From Gammaproteobacteria bacterium (lineage in GTDB: Bacteria; Pseudomonadota; Gammaproteobacteria; Nitrococcales; Nitrococcaceae), in contig JAUILK010000007.1 in the NCBI GenBank assembly GCA_030433275.1, positions 1-64,000 on the forward strand: a DNA stretch of 64,000 nt, in the 5' to 3' direction. The translations under genes and the position numbers were made by a program. Shown piece after piece: positions 1 to 9,913 of this stretch; positions within the stretch are counted from its first letter, which is position 1; every line of letters begins with the position of its first letter. The notes beneath the pieces were generated by a model that saw only the letters and a list, made by a program, of their open reading frames with translations, did no database searches and was not told the origin of the DNA.

Positions 1-23
1 AGCAGCACGATCGCGGTTACCAT
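1..23 (-). CDS. Start of a gene leaving the window, probably Lrp/AsnC ligand-binding protein (partial)
   Basis: Only seven codons and two bases are visible, reading MVTAIVL with Leu likely next. An AGGAG Shine-Dalgarno-like stretch lies at 36-40, about 12 nt before the ATG, which is rather far. The start MVTAIVL is, from memory, typical of small stand-alone Lrp/AsnC ligand-binding (RAM) domain proteins of about 80 residues in gammaproteobacteria. The identity therefore rests on a very short stretch. It follows gckA on the same strand after a gap of about 107 nt, so it may be the last gene of that operon or have its own promoter. Confidence 0.4.
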
Positions 24-130
24 GAGCTTTTTTGTCTCCTAAGTTGCCGAATGCAAGCCAACATTCCTCCTGAGTGTAGCTCAGAAAACCGCCTAGACCC
101 GTTTACTGTGATTACCCGCGCGGGCACCGC

Positions 131-1357
131 TCAGGCCGCCCGCAGCGCGATGATCAGATCCATTACATTAGTCCCCGTCGCACCGGTACGTATGAGATCG
201 CCGCTGCCGACCAGAAACCCCCCGGCATTGGCCTCGAGCAGGGCACAGTTAGCATGCCCCCCGACTGCCTCGCCCCGATTGACAGTTTGCCCGTCAATCA
301 AGGCACCCGCATCTTCGCTGAAACCATCGGCACCGTCGGTACCGGCCGCAAGCAGCCAAACGCCATCCCGCCCGTCGAGGGCCATGGCTGCTGCCAGCGC
401 CAAAGTCTGCATACGACCACCACGCCCCGGGCTCTCCGGCAAACTCACGGTCGGCTCCCCCCCCCAGATATGGACGCCCGGACTGAGATAGGCGAGTTCT
501 TCGGCAATACGCCGCCCCTCAACAGCCGCATCTCCACTGATGAACTCCTCATGATTGCTAACGGGTAAACCCAGCGCATGGGCCGCGTTCGCCGCCGCCG
601 TACGCGCTTGCCGATTACTGGCAATGACCTGCCATTGAATCGTCTGAAACAGGGTATCGGTTACTTTTGGAGCAGGATCGGCCGGTGTGCAAAGCTGGCG
701 CAGCGCAAACGGTAGAGTCTCTAGGCCGTTTTCCTGATTGTCCGGGAACAGCAATCCCGAACCAATAACCGCCGGATCATCGTCGCGCACATCCGAGATG
801 AGCAAAACCCGGGTGGAGCGCCCCGCGACCCACCGCGCCAGACGTCCACCCTTAATGCGCGAAACGGCCTTGCGGATGCGGTTGATCTCATGGATATCAC
901 GGCCACTCGCCAACAAACGCTGGTTGAGCTCGGTAAACCTTCCGAGACTGGTTCCCTCGGGGAGCAATTCCACGAGACTAGAAGCGCCACCGGAGATCAT
1001 GACCAACAAGCATGCCTGCTCTGGGATGTCCACCAGGAACCGAACCAGGTGTTCACCCGCCGCCAAGCTGCGGGCATCCGGTACCGGGTGCGCCGATTCC
1101 AACTGCTCAATCCGAGAATTGTTGACGAGTTCCGGATCCCCATATCCCGCGCGGGTGATCACCAAAGCACGCTCGATCGCGCGGTCACATGCCGCTAGGG
1201 CGCCGCGGGTCATAGCCGCAGCTGCCTTGCCGATAGCTATGGTGTACGTGGCATTATCACAAGGATGTTGCTGCAAACACCGGTGGACGCACTTCTCGCC
1301 CTGCACCGCGTCGACACCAGCCTGATAGATCGTCAATAGCGCCTCGCGAGGATTCAT
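131..1357 (-). CDS. gckA: Glycerate 2-kinase (GckA/TtuD, MOFRL family)
   Basis: Cytoplasmic kinase converting D-glycerate and ATP to 2-phosphoglycerate, feeding glycerate from the tartronate or serine routes into glycolysis. The 408 residues match the family length. Visible landmarks are the glycine-rich ISGGASSL stretch near residue 115, the DVRDDD loop in the middle, and the C-terminal MOFRL-type segment AAGTDGADGFSEDAGA. Its ATG overlaps the metZ stop codon in an ATGA junction (1354-1357), so the two are very likely co-transcribed and translationally coupled. Nothing looks degraded. Confidence 0.9.
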   Translation of the reverse strand: MNPREALLTIYQAGVDAVQGEKCVHRCLQQHPCDNATYTIAIGKAAAAMTRGALAACDRAIERALVITRAGYGDPELVNNSRIEQLESAHPVPDARSLAAGEHLVRFLVDIPEQACLLVMISGGASSLVELLPEGTSLGRFTELNQRLLASGRDIHEINRIRKAVSRIKGGRLARWVAGRSTRVLLISDVRDDDPAVIGSGLLFPDNQENGLETLPFALRQLCTPADPAPKVTDTLFQTIQWQVIASNRQARTAAANAAHALGLPVSNHEEFISGDAAVEGRRIAEELAYLSPGVHIWGGEPTVSLPESPGRGGRMQTLALAAAMALDGRDGVWLLAAGTDGADGFSEDAGALIDGQTVNRGEAVGGHANCALLEANAGGFLVGSGDLIRTGATGTNVMDLIIALRAA

Positions 1358-2553
1358 TCACTCCTCGCCGCTACCAGCCCACAGTCGAGATCAGCGCAGA
1401 GATCCGCTACGTCCTCCAGCCCCACTGACAGCCGTATCAAGCCTTCGGTGATTCCGGCGGCGGCGCGTTGTGCCGGCGGATTCCGCCCATGTGTGGTGCT
1501 CGCCGGATGAGTAATCGTGGTGCGTGCATCGCCCAAATTAGCAGTAATGGACAGCAACCGCGTGTGGTCGATCACGCGCCAGGCGGCCTCACGCCCCCCT
1601 TCGACCTCGAAGGATATGATCCCGCCAAAACCGCTTTGCTGGCGAGCGGCAAGCTCATGCTGCGCATGTGTTGCGAGCCCTGGATAGTGGACCCGACTCA
1701 CGCCAGGCTGCCGAGCGAGCCAGGTGGCGAGCGCTAGTGCATTCTCGCAATGGGCGCGCATCCGTAGAGCCAAAGTTTCGAGTCCCTTGAGAAATACCCA
1801 GGCATTGAACGGACTCATGCTAGGGCCCGCCGCGCGCAGAAAACCGAATACCTGCTTGCCTACTTGTTCGGCATCGCCAATCACCGCACCGCCCACACAC
1901 CGTCCTTGACCGTCCAGATATTTAGTGGCCGAGTGAATCACGATATCGGCACCGAGTCTCAACGGTCGCTGCAGCACGGGGGTGCAAAAGCAATTATCTA
2001 CCACCAAAATGGCATCGTTGGCATGGGCGAGTTCGGCCAAGCGGGCAATGTCGGCAATTTCAGTCAATGGGTTGGAGGGGGTTTCCAGAAACAGTAACTG
2101 CGTCTCGGGACGGATTGCCGCCTCCCAGGCGGCGTAGTCGGTGAGCGGAACGAAATCAGTATGTACACCAAACCGCCGAAGATGGTTGCCGAACAACGAA
2201 ACCGAAGTACCGAAAATGCCTATGGAAGAGACGATATGATCTCCGGCGTTAAGCAATGCCATACAGGTCGTGAGGATAGCGGACATACCAGATGCCGTGG
2301 CGACACAGGCCTCGCCACCCTCCATAATCGCCAAGCGATCCTGGAAAGCTCGCACCGTCGGATTGCTGAAACGCGAGTAGATGTTGCCCGGTTGCTGCTC
2401 GGAGAACTTGGCAGCCGCCTCGGCGGCGCTTTGAAACGTAAAACTGGAGGTGGGGAAAATCGGCTCGGAATGCTCTTGCTCGTTCGTTCGTCTCTGCCCT
2501 GCACGCAGGGCCTGCGTCGCAATTCCGAATTCCCGAAAATCGATGTCGCTCAT
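1354..2553 (-). CDS. metZ: O-succinylhomoserine sulfhydrylase
   Basis: PLP enzyme of the Cys/Met metabolism family that makes homocysteine directly from O-succinylhomoserine and sulfide, bypassing cystathionine. The 399 residues are typical. The PLP lysine is K211 in HSATKYLDGQGR, and the SRFSNPTV and ATASGMSA motifs of the family are present. The N-terminus (MSDIDFREFGIATQALRAG) resembles MetZ more than MetB/MetC as I recall them. A GCGAGG Shine-Dalgarno lies just upstream of the ATG. It follows purF after 198 nt holding a possible terminator, the purF-metZ order known from Pseudomonas. Assignment against cystathionine gamma-synthase rests on similarity and context. Confidence 0.88.
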   Translation of the reverse strand: MSDIDFREFGIATQALRAGQRRTNEQEHSEPIFPTSSFTFQSAAEAAAKFSEQQPGNIYSRFSNPTVRAFQDRLAIMEGGEACVATASGMSAILTTCMALLNAGDHIVSSIGIFGTSVSLFGNHLRRFGVHTDFVPLTDYAAWEAAIRPETQLLFLETPSNPLTEIADIARLAELAHANDAILVVDNCFCTPVLQRPLRLGADIVIHSATKYLDGQGRCVGGAVIGDAEQVGKQVFGFLRAAGPSMSPFNAWVFLKGLETLALRMRAHCENALALATWLARQPGVSRVHYPGLATHAQHELAARQQSGFGGIISFEVEGGREAAWRVIDHTRLLSITANLGDARTTITHPASTTHGRNPPAQRAAAGITEGLIRLSVGLEDVADLCADLDCGLVAARSE

Positions 2554-2628
2554 GGCTCAACCTCGCACTGACAATGGATTAGCTCGTGGCGGGCAGAGCG
2601 CAGCGAAGCCGGAGACTCGTAAACACAA

Positions 2629-2660
2629 GGCCCGCCATTGCGAAATCTACACGGCGGGCC
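2629..2660 (-). terminator. Probable intrinsic terminator after purF
   Basis: A perfect 8-bp GC-only inverted repeat (GGCCCGCC / GGCGGGCC) encloses a 16-nt loop. On the minus strand it is followed by TTGTGTTT, an imperfect U-tract. It lies about 90 nt beyond the purF stop and 75 nt before the metZ start, so it may end or attenuate purF transcription before metZ. The long loop and broken U-tract lower confidence. Confidence 0.45.
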
Positions 2661-2751
2661 GATCTCGCTTTAGCCGCATTTCTAGGGCGCCCGCAAGCTG
2701 AGAGTCAAACCAGCGCCGTTTGGTTATCTTTCCATCCTGCTGCCAGAGCTG

Positions 2752-4272
2752 TCAAATGGCCGTATTGGAGACCCCACAGAAACTCATGGCATCCTCGCTG
2801 CGCTCGCTGCACCGCCTAGCTTCCTCAGAGCGCAACATCGCAAGCATGCGAAGATAGTCGGGAGTAACATCACCCGCGACGTATTCACCCGTGAAACAGG
2901 AGCAGTCGAAACGCTCGATCTTGTCGTTGCCCTCGCGAACCGCCTCGATGAGATCCGGCAAATCTTGGTATATGAGGTGATCCGCACCGATCGCACAGCA
3001 GACCTCAAGCTCCGTACGCGCATAAGCGATAAGCTCCTTGGCCGCCGGCATGTCTATGCCATAGACATTGGGATAACGTACCGGCGGCGCTGCTGAGGCG
3101 AAATAGACTTTATTTGCGCCCACATCGCGAGCCATCTGAACGATCTTCCGCGAAGTGGTCCCGCGCACGACCGAGTCGTCAACCAACAGGACATTTTTGT
3201 TGCGGAATTCCAGCTCAATGGCGTTGAGTTTCTGGCGTACCGAGTATTGCCGCTGAGTTTGGCCCGGCATTATAAAGGTACGGCCAATATAGCGATTCTT
3301 GATAAAACCCTCGCGATAGACCACGCCCAATTCATTGGCGAGGTCCAAGGCCACTGTACGACTGGTATCGGGGATCGGGATGACGACGTCAATATCATGA
3401 CTCGCCCAGTCTCGAGCGATTTTGCGAGCGAGCATCCGACCCATTCTAAGTCGCGACTTGTACACCGAGACATCGTCAAGCATGGAATCGGGGCGCGCCA
3501 AATAGACGAATTCAAAAATGCAAGGGGTCAAAACAGCGTTGGTGGCGCATTGCCGAGTATAAAGCCGCCCATCCATATCGATGAATACAGCCTCACCAGG
3601 CGCCACATCGCGCACCAACTGAAAACCAAGAACATCTAACGCCACACTCTCGGAGGCGATCATGTATTCACTGCCATACTCGGTCTCACGCTTACCGAAG
3701 CATAACGGGCGAATGCCATGGGGGTCGCGAAAGCCGAGCACACCGTAACCGTTGATCATCACCACAGCGGCATAACCGCCGAACAGCCGCCGGTGGATTC
3801 CGGCCACGGCCGAGAAGATGTCGTTCTCATCGATCTTGAGTTTGCGCATCTCGCCCAGTTCGTGGGCTAAGACGTTGAGTAAAACCTCCGAGTCGGAATT
3901 CGTATTGATATGCCGTAAATCTTCGAGATAGAGTTCGCGCTTTATCTGCTCGGCATTGGTCAGATTGCCGTTGTGGGCAAGGCTGATACCGTACGGCGAG
4001 TTCACGTAAAATGGTTGCGCCTCCGCTAGGCTGGCGCAACCGGCGGTAGGATAGCGCACATGACCAATACCTACATTGCCGCGCAACTGTAACATATCCT
4101 GAGTTCGGAACACGTCCCGCACGAGACCGCTGCTCTTACGCAGATATAATCGCCCGTTGTCGTAGGTCATGATCCCAGCGGCATCCTGTCCTCGATGCTG
4201 AAGCACCGTAAGCCCATCGTAGAGCGCCTGATTGACGGGACCTCGGGCCACCATGCCGATTACACCGCACAT
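2752..4272 (-). CDS. purF: Amidophosphoribosyltransferase
   Basis: First committed step of purine synthesis: PRPP plus glutamine gives phosphoribosylamine. It has an N-terminal class II glutaminase domain whose nucleophile is Cys2 (MCGVIGMV, exposed after Met removal) and a C-terminal phosphoribosyltransferase domain with the PRPP loop [13 protein letters not shown] at 361-373. The 506 residues are full length. It lies downstream of cvpA with a 77-nt gap, the cvpA-purF order seen in many gammaproteobacteria. No Shine-Dalgarno precedes the ATG; an extended -10-like element sits 8 nt before it (see separate entry). Confidence 0.97.
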   Translation of the reverse strand: MCGVIGMVARGPVNQALYDGLTVLQHRGQDAAGIMTYDNGRLYLRKSSGLVRDVFRTQDMLQLRGNVGIGHVRYPTAGCASLAEAQPFYVNSPYGISLAHNGNLTNAEQIKRELYLEDLRHINTNSDSEVLLNVLAHELGEMRKLKIDENDIFSAVAGIHRRLFGGYAAVVMINGYGVLGFRDPHGIRPLCFGKRETEYGSEYMIASESVALDVLGFQLVRDVAPGEAVFIDMDGRLYTRQCATNAVLTPCIFEFVYLARPDSMLDDVSVYKSRLRMGRMLARKIARDWASHDIDVVIPIPDTSRTVALDLANELGVVYREGFIKNRYIGRTFIMPGQTQRQYSVRQKLNAIELEFRNKNVLLVDDSVVRGTTSRKIVQMARDVGANKVYFASAAPPVRYPNVYGIDMPAAKELIAYARTELEVCCAIGADHLIYQDLPDLIEAVREGNDKIERFDCSCFTGEYVAGDVTPDYLRMLAMLRSEEARRCSERSEDAMSFCGVSNTAI

Positions 4273-4280
4273 ATCAACTG

Positions 4281-4289
4281 ATTATCCCA
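4281..4289 (-). promoter_or_regulatory. Extended -10 element directly before purF
   Basis: On the minus strand TGGGATAAT fits an extended -10 box (TGn plus a TATAAT-like hexamer). Only 8 nt separate it from the purF ATG, so transcription would begin at or next to the start codon and give a leaderless or nearly leaderless mRNA. No good -35 box was recognised. The same arrangement occurs before psd and epmB. Confidence 0.35.
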
Positions 4290-4304
4290 TTCGATAAGAA
4301 ACCA

Positions 4305-4338
4305 TGCCGCCGCCGCGGCGACGACGACGACGACGATT
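4305..4338. repeat. Trinucleotide microsatellite between cvpA and purF
   Basis: A short simple-sequence tract: GCC-rich triplets run into five ACG triplets on the plus strand (CGT/GTC on the minus strand). It lies in the 77-nt gap between the purF start and the cvpA stop. It is not within a called coding region. Confidence 0.7.
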
Positions 4339-4349
4339 CCAAGCGCTGC

Positions 4350-4916
4350 TCAAAGCTCGGCAGCATGGCAGTATTCCCGCCAGTACTCGCGCAACGGAGT
4401 GCCGGCGACCGGGTCATCCTGGGTCGCGACCGGGCTATACAAGCGCAAACCTTGCAACCATTGCCCCACCCCGACGGTGCATACCCACGGGCGAAGCTGC
4501 GTTGCCAACACGGACTCCCGCCACCAACGCTCCCGTGGAACGCTGGTAAGTCCCGCCATGAGGACCAAAAGCCCCACGATCAACGCACCACGCAGGCCGC
4601 CGAATACCATTCCGAAGACTCGGTCCGTCCCGCTCAATCCGGTCTTACCGATCAAGACGCCGGCGAGATAATTCACAACTCCGCCCAGCATCAAAACACC
4701 GATGAACAGGCCGGCAAATGCAATCACTAAACGAAGTGTAGGCGAGTGGACATACTCATCGAGGTAGAATGCAAGCTCGCGAGCAAAATGCAGACTCACC
4801 CAAAATGCAGTAACCCAAACCACGATGGACAATACCTCGCGCACAAATCCCCGCACTAGGCTGATGCCTGCGGAGGCCGCGATAATACCGATGAAGAGGT
4901 AATCCAACCAGTTCAT
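4350..4916 (-). CDS. cvpA: CvpA family membrane protein (colicin V production protein)
   Basis: Inner-membrane protein with four predicted helices (about 5-25, 27-46, 60-82 and 96-117), typical of CvpA. The family is linked to colicin V export, envelope stress and biofilm phenotypes, with mechanism unclear. The start was set at MNWLDYLFIGII because CvpA homologues begin there. A GTG at 4934 would add six residues; neither has a strong Shine-Dalgarno. Length is 188 residues. Between dedD and purF it keeps the classical dedD-cvpA-purF order. Confidence 0.88.
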   Translation of the reverse strand: MNWLDYLFIGIIAASAGISLVRGFVREVLSIVVWVTAFWVSLHFARELAFYLDEYVHSPTLRLVIAFAGLFIGVLMLGGVVNYLAGVLIGKTGLSGTDRVFGMVFGGLRGALIVGLLVLMAGLTSVPRERWWRESVLATQLRPWVCTVGVGQWLQGLRLYSPVATQDDPVAGTPLREYWREYCHAAEL

Positions 4917-4993
4917 ATACGTCACAGCAAACACGCCACTTGCGACCTGAACGCACTACCAGAGCGCTAAAAGCGCTAATGTGGCCGCAGTCG

Positions 4994-5572
4994 TTATTTT
5001 CCCACCACCAGAGCCTTTATGCCACGTTGCTCACGCAACCGCGCGGCCAGCTGCTCGGCTTTGTCCCGATCGCTGACTGGGCCGATACGTACGCGGAAAA
5101 GCGGCTTATGTCGATATTCGGTCTGCTCGATATAAGAGCTAAAACCGCTCTGACGCAGCACTTGTTGCAAAGCGGTGGCATTATCCCGCCCTCGAAAACT
5201 ACCTACTTGCACAGCCCAGACTGCTGCCATCTGGTTGGCAGCACCGCCGGCGGAAACCTGTGGGGAGTTGCCACGTGCGCGTTCGCTGACCGACGTCGAT
5301 GCTGATCGATTCGCCGCAGCCAGCGAATCCGCCTGCGCTACCCCTATTGACGGAGGACGCTCAGCCAGCTGCTCGCCGGGAGCAGGCTCGTGCAGCATGG
5401 CGCCTTTGGGAATATCGGGGAGTGGTGTTATTTGTGGTCGTGGCGGAATTTCAACTGGGATACCAGCACGATCACGCTCGACGGGCCCTTGGAGCAACAT
5501 GGGGATAAAAATCACCCCCAACGCGACCAGGATCACCGCACCGATCAACCGTTGTTTGGCTCGCTGCTCCAC
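4994..5572 (-). CDS. dedD: SPOR domain protein, DedD-like
   Basis: Probable division protein: a bitopic inner-membrane protein whose periplasmic SPOR domain binds denuded septal peptidoglycan. A short basic N-terminus leads to one transmembrane helix (about 9-27), then a proline-rich linker (28-110) and a SPOR domain (about 115-190, starting AVWAVQVGSF and containing FRVRIGPV). The 192 residues are near the usual size. It sits between folC and cvpA, exactly as dedD does in related genomes. Confidence 0.88.
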   Translation of the reverse strand: MEQRAKQRLIGAVILVALGVIFIPMLLQGPVERDRAGIPVEIPPRPQITPLPDIPKGAMLHEPAPGEQLAERPPSIGVAQADSLAAANRSASTSVSERARGNSPQVSAGGAANQMAAVWAVQVGSFRGRDNATALQQVLRQSGFSSYIEQTEYRHKPLFRVRIGPVSDRDKAEQLAARLREQRGIKALVVGK

Positions 5573-5668
5573 GTTCCTTCTCCCCGAGGCGCTGGAACAT
5601 CCCTAGCATGTTACCTACCCCAAGCCGGGCCGCAAAGGACTAGGGCCGGACTGGCGATTATTCGGTAT

Positions 5669-6958
5669 CTATCGTAGGCGACCAGACACGCGCAGCTCGT
5701 GCTGCATTTCCGCAACTACTCGGAATGAGCCAAACGCAACGATGCAATCGGCCGCATCCGCCTCGCCGTGAACGCGGCCCACCAATTCATGCGCCGATCC
5801 AATCGCGGCGATCCGCGCCTCATAAGCTCGCAGCTGAGCGGCTACGTGCGCCGCCTCCAACGCTTCATCATCGGCTAGCTGGAGTAAATACCATCGGTCC
5901 ACCAACGTTAACAACGGCGCAACAACGCCAGCAAGATCCTTACGTCGCAATAGCCCGAAAACACAATGCACCCGACCCGAACCAGCTCTGTCGCGCACCA
6001 ACGCTGCAAGACGCGCGGTAGCCGCGGCATTATGCGCGACATCCAAAAGCCAATTCGGCGGGCCAGCAAGCCACTGAGCTCGCCCCGGCAAGCTAACTCG
6101 CGGCAAAGCGCGCCGCGCCGCGTCGGCTAAGCGCGTAGCTGACTCGCCGAATGCCTCTAATGCGGCCAGGGCGGCCGCAGCGTTAGCCAGCTGGTGATGC
6201 CCCGCCAAGCCCGGCAAAGGCAACCCTGATAATTGGGCGCTTCGGCCACGCCACCACCAGTGCGTCGCTCCAACTAACGCGCCGAAATCGAAGTCCCGCC
6301 CCAGACGACATGCGTCGCTTCCAAGACGTCTCGCATGGGCCGTCACTGTGCGCGGCATAGCCCCTGAGCCGAGGATCACGGGGCGACCCGGGCGCATGAT
6401 GCCAGCTTTCTCCCGGCCTATACTGTCACGATCAGGACCAAGCCAATCGGTATGATCAAGCTCGACATTGGTCAGCACGGCCACATCCGCGGCTAGAATA
6501 TTGACCGCATCCAACCGTCCACCCATCCCAACCTCAAGCAACCAGACATCGCATTCAGCAGCTCGAAAGAGGTGCAAAGCGGCCAGCGTGCCGAATTCGA
6601 AATACGTCAGCGGGATATCCGAGCGTGCCTCATCCACCGCCTCGAAGGCGGCAATGATGGCTTCATCCGTCGCTTCCCGGCCGTCGATACGGATACGCTC
6701 ATTGTAGCGCTGCATATGAGGGGAACTATACGTGCCCGGATGGTAGCCTAATGCCCAAAGCATCGCCTCCAGGTAGGCGACAGTAGAACCTTTACCGTTC
6801 GTACCGCCGACGGTAATAACCCGCGCACCGGTCCGGCCAACGCCCAAACGCTTGGCAACAGCCGCCACGCGGTGCAGCCCGAGCTCGATCGTTCGGGGAT
6901 GGAGCCGCTCCTGCCAACGCAGCCAATCTTGCAGACTGGAGCGGTGCATGCGATTCAA
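5669..6958 (-). CDS. folC: Bifunctional dihydrofolate synthase / folylpolyglutamate synthase
   Basis: Mur-ligase-type enzyme that adds glutamate to dihydropteroate and then to tetrahydrofolates. The ATP loop [10 protein letters not shown] is at 51-60. The motifs [11 protein letters not shown] and [13 protein letters not shown], with [11 protein letters not shown], are characteristic. The C-terminal Rossmann-like domain carries [10 protein letters not shown]. Length 429 residues, standard. Its ATG overlaps the accD stop (ATGA at 6955-6958), implying translational coupling. It is followed by dedD after 96 nt. Confidence 0.95.
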   Translation of the reverse strand: MNRMHRSSLQDWLRWQERLHPRTIELGLHRVAAVAKRLGVGRTGARVITVGGTNGKGSTVAYLEAMLWALGYHPGTYSSPHMQRYNERIRIDGREATDEAIIAAFEAVDEARSDIPLTYFEFGTLAALHLFRAAECDVWLLEVGMGGRLDAVNILAADVAVLTNVELDHTDWLGPDRDSIGREKAGIMRPGRPVILGSGAMPRTVTAHARRLGSDACRLGRDFDFGALVGATHWWWRGRSAQLSGLPLPGLAGHHQLANAAAALAALEAFGESATRLADAARRALPRVSLPGRAQWLAGPPNWLLDVAHNAAATARLAALVRDRAGSGRVHCVFGLLRRKDLAGVVAPLLTLVDRWYLLQLADDEALEAAHVAAQLRAYEARIAAIGSAHELVGRVHGEADAADCIVAFGSFRVVAEMQHELRVSGRLR

Positions 6959-7866
6959 GTCACGGCTGCGAGAGGTTTGATCTTCGGCGGCGGCCTATGG
7001 GTCATGATGGCGAGCAGGCTTGCCAACCGCGGCCGCATCTCACGACGATCCACGATCAGATCGATGGCCCCGTGCTGCAATAGAAATTCACTGCGCTGAA
7101 AACCATCCGGTAGAGTCTCACGAACGGTCTGTTCGATGACCCGAGGGCCGGCAAAGCCGATCAGAGCCCCCGGCTCAGCGACGTTCACATCGCCGAGCAT
7201 GGCTAAGCTGGCCGAAACCCCTCCCATCGTGGGATCCGTCAAAACGGAGATAAAGGGGATGCCCGCATCGGACAACCGCCCCAATGCAGCGGCGGTCTTC
7301 GCCATCTGCATAAGCGAGAGCAGCGCCTCCTGCATCCGCGCTCCCCCACTTGCCGAAAAACAGATCAGCGGGATACGCTCCTGAAAGCTCGCATTGACGG
7401 CGCGAACAATTTTCTCGCCCACCACCGAGCCCATAGAACCGCCCATGAAACGGAATTCGAAAGCAGCGGCCACAACCGGGATGCCATATATCCCACCTTG
7501 CATAACTACCAGGGCATCCTTTTCGCCAGTCCCTTTTTGAGCCTGAGCCAAGCGCTCTTTGTATTTCCTACTGTCGCGAAAACGCAGCGCATCTACCGGT
7601 TGCACGTTTTCAGCCAGTTCGCTCAGCGCCCCCTCATCCAGAAACAATTCCAGGCGCCGCCGCGCCCCGATGCGCATGTGATAGCCGCATTTCGGACAGA
7701 CCTCGAAGCTGCGCTCCAACTCCGGTCGGTAGAGCGCGCTGTTGCAAGCATCACATTTGGTCCACAGCCCCTCGGGGACATTGCGGCTACGACGATTATT
7801 GGATTCCGTACGAATCCGGGAGGGCATCAGTTTCTGAAACCAACTCATATATGTGCCGTCGCTCAT
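6955..7866 (-). CDS. accD: Acetyl-CoA carboxylase carboxyltransferase subunit beta
   Basis: Beta subunit of the carboxyltransferase half of acetyl-CoA carboxylase, transferring CO2 from biotin to acetyl-CoA for fatty-acid synthesis. The N-terminal zinc ribbon is intact: C38, C41, C57, C60. The crotonase-like core follows ([39 protein letters not shown]). The called ATG overlaps the trpA stop (ATGA) and has a GGAGAG Shine-Dalgarno. An internal ATG at 7845 (MSWFQKL) matches the E. coli start better but lacks a Shine-Dalgarno. AccA must lie elsewhere. Confidence 0.96.
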   Translation of the reverse strand: MSDGTYMSWFQKLMPSRIRTESNNRRSRNVPEGLWTKCDACNSALYRPELERSFEVCPKCGYHMRIGARRRLELFLDEGALSELAENVQPVDALRFRDSRKYKERLAQAQKGTGEKDALVVMQGGIYGIPVVAAAFEFRFMGGSMGSVVGEKIVRAVNASFQERIPLICFSASGGARMQEALLSLMQMAKTAAALGRLSDAGIPFISVLTDPTMGGVSASLAMLGDVNVAEPGALIGFAGPRVIEQTVRETLPDGFQRSEFLLQHGAIDLIVDRREMRPRLASLLAIMTHRPPPKIKPLAAVT

Positions 7867-8699
7867 CGCTCTCCGCCCAACGCGGTTTCTACCGCTGCGG
7901 CGTCCATCGCTCGACGCATATCGGCAATAAACTCCCGCACGACGGCATACATAACCTCCGGCTCGCTCTGATGGGCTTCAATTTGCGCAACCAGCGCACT
8001 ACCGACCACCACGGCATCGGCCACGCCGGCAATGCGACCCGCAGCCGCGGCATCACGAATACCAAATCCCACACCCACTGGCAGCCGCGTGGCCGCGCGG
8101 ATATTCGCCACATGCACGGCGACATCACTGACACTCAGGCTATCGGCTCCGGTGACTCCCTTAAGAGATACGTAATAGACAAAACCGCGGGCCACTTCGC
8201 AAATACGGCGAATGCGCTCGGCCTGGGTAGTCGGCGCAATCAGCCAGATCGGGTCGAGTTGGTTTTCCTGCAGCATCTCGACAAAAAACTGACTTTCCTC
8301 CGGCGGTAGATCCACGCACAGGATGCCATCCACACCCGCAGCAACTGCCTCCTGGGCAAAAGCCGCATAGCCCATTTGTTCGATAGGATTGAGGTAGCCC
8401 ATCAGAACCACTGGCGTGTGCACGTCATCCGTACGAAACTCGCGGACCATCTCTAGAATCCGTCGGATGTTGACGTGATGAACCAGCGCACGCTCGCAAG
8501 CCGCTTGAATGACCTGGCCGTCAGCCATGGGATCAGAAAAGGGGATGCCAATTTCCAGGATATCGGCCCCCCCCTCCACCAATGTCTGCAGCAGCGGCAC
8601 GGTGGCATCAGGCTGCGGATCTCCACCGGTAATATAAGGAATCAGCGCCTTACGGCCGTGCTCACGGCAAGCAGCGAAACGGCGCTCGATACGATTCAT
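7863..8699 (-). CDS. trpA: Tryptophan synthase alpha subunit
   Basis: Cleaves indole-3-glycerol phosphate to indole, which is channelled to TrpB. A TIM barrel of 278 residues. The conserved [11 protein letters not shown] start, the [14 protein letters not shown] catalytic segment, the [11 protein letters not shown] loop and PVGVGFGI phosphate-binding region are all visible. Its ATG overlaps the trpB stop by four bases, as expected for a tightly coupled alpha2beta2 pair, and its stop overlaps accD in the same way. Confidence 0.97.
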   Translation of the reverse strand: MNRIERRFAACREHGRKALIPYITGGDPQPDATVPLLQTLVEGGADILEIGIPFSDPMADGQVIQAACERALVHHVNIRRILEMVREFRTDDVHTPVVLMGYLNPIEQMGYAAFAQEAVAAGVDGILCVDLPPEESQFFVEMLQENQLDPIWLIAPTTQAERIRRICEVARGFVYYVSLKGVTGADSLSVSDVAVHVANIRAATRLPVGVGFGIRDAAAAGRIAGVADAVVVGSALVAQIEAHQSEPEVMYAVVREFIADMRRAMDAAAVETALGGER

Positions 8700-9913
8700 A
8701 GTTCCATCCCTTCCAGGGCGGCCACAGTATTGATATCTTTATCCCCCCGGCCTGATAGATTCGCCACGATAATTTGATCCGGCGTCATCTCTCGGGCTAA
8801 GCGATCAGCACAGGCCAAAGCATGCGCACTCTCCAAAGCCGGCATGATCCCCTCGGCCCGAGTCAACGCATGGAACGCTGCAAGCGCCTCCTGGTCGGTG
8901 GCATCGACGTATTCGGCCCGGCCGACGTCTTTGAGCCAAGCATGCTCAGGCCCCACCCCGGGGTAGTCCAAACCGGCCGAAATCGAATGCGTGGGCAGGA
9001 TTTGTCCGTCGGCGTCTTCCATTAGATAAGTTCTGTTGCCATGCAACACGCCTGGGCGGCCGGTCGCAAGCGGCGCCGCGTGCCGACCACCAGCCAACCC
9101 CTCGCCACCAGCCTCCACGCCATAGAGCCGGACCCCGGCGTCAGCGAGGAAAGGGTGAAACAGCCCCATGGCGTTGGAACCGCCGCCGACGCAGGCCACC
9201 AACGCATCCGGCAGACGACCTTCACGCTCAAGGATCTGCCGACGAGCCTCGTGCCCGATTACCGTCTGAAAATCCCGCACCATTGCTGGATAAGGATGCG
9301 GCCCCGCCACTGTGCCGATAATGTAAAAAGTATCGTCGACATTGGCGGCCCAATCTCGGAAGGCCTCGTTGAGGGCATCTTTAAGGGTGCGCGTACCGGC
9401 TTCGACGGCGATGACTTTAGCACCGAGCAGTCGCATCCGATAGACGTTCACAGACTGACGCTGTACATCCGCCGCGCCCATGTAGATCACGCATTCCAGA
9501 CCCAAGCGGGCTGCCACCGTAGCCGTTGCCACACCGTGCTGGCCGGCCCCGGTCTCCGCGACAAGGCGCGTTTTGCCCATTCGCGCCGCAAGCAATGCCT
9601 GCCCCATAGTGTTATTGATCTTGTGGGCACCAGTATGGTTGAGATCCTCACGTTTGAGATAGATCCGGGCCCCACCCAGTTGCTCCGACCAGCGCTGAGC
9701 ATAGTAAAGCGGGCTGGGTCGGCCCACGTAATGGACCAAATCGGCTTCAAGCTCCGCCAAAAACCGCGGATCCTCGCGGTAGCGGGCATAAGCTTCCGCC
9801 AGCTCTTCGAGCGGCGCCATCAGCAACTCCGGCACGAACCGACCGCCATAACGGCCAAAATGTCCGCCGGCATCCGGAAATTCGCCATAATTGATCGACA
9901 CCTTACTCGACAT
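8696..9913 (-). CDS. trpB: Tryptophan synthase beta subunit
   Basis: PLP enzyme condensing indole with serine to tryptophan. The start was set at [16 protein letters not shown] because the AAGG before it acts as a Shine-Dalgarno; an upstream ATG (9934) would add seven residues. PLP lysine K98 in HTGAHKINN and the phosphate-binding [10 protein letters not shown] motif are present. Length 405 residues. It overlaps the end of trpF by 11 nt. This is the classic TrpB1 form that pairs with TrpA. Confidence 0.96.
   Translation of the reverse strand: MSSKVSINYGEFPDAGGHFGRYGGRFVPELLMAPLEELAEAYARYREDPRFLAELEADLVHYVGRPSPLYYAQRWSEQLGGARIYLKREDLNHTGAHKINNTMGQALLAARMGKTRLVAETGAGQHGVATATVAARLGLECVIYMGAADVQRQSVNVYRMRLLGAKVIAVEAGTRTLKDALNEAFRDWAANVDDTFYIIGTVAGPHPYPAMVRDFQTVIGHEARRQILEREGRLPDALVACVGGGSNAMGLFHPFLADAGVRLYGVEAGGEGLAGGRHAAPLATGRPGVLHGNRTYLMEDADGQILPTHSISAGLDYPGVGPEHAWLKDVGRAEYVDATDQEALAAFHALTRAEGIMPALESAHALACADRLAREMTPDQIIVANLSGRGDKDINTVAALEGMEL

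Noticed and set aside
24-75. Short leader frame (MLACIRQLRRQKSSW) before the first gene
   Set aside because: Its AGGAGG lies one base from the ATG, too near to work, and the codons are not conserved as far as I can judge.
274-277. Listing of a finding at window positions 274-277
   Set aside because: These numbers are residue positions of the Psd MGST motif; the nucleotide span is 22192-22203, and nothing unusual exists at 274-277.
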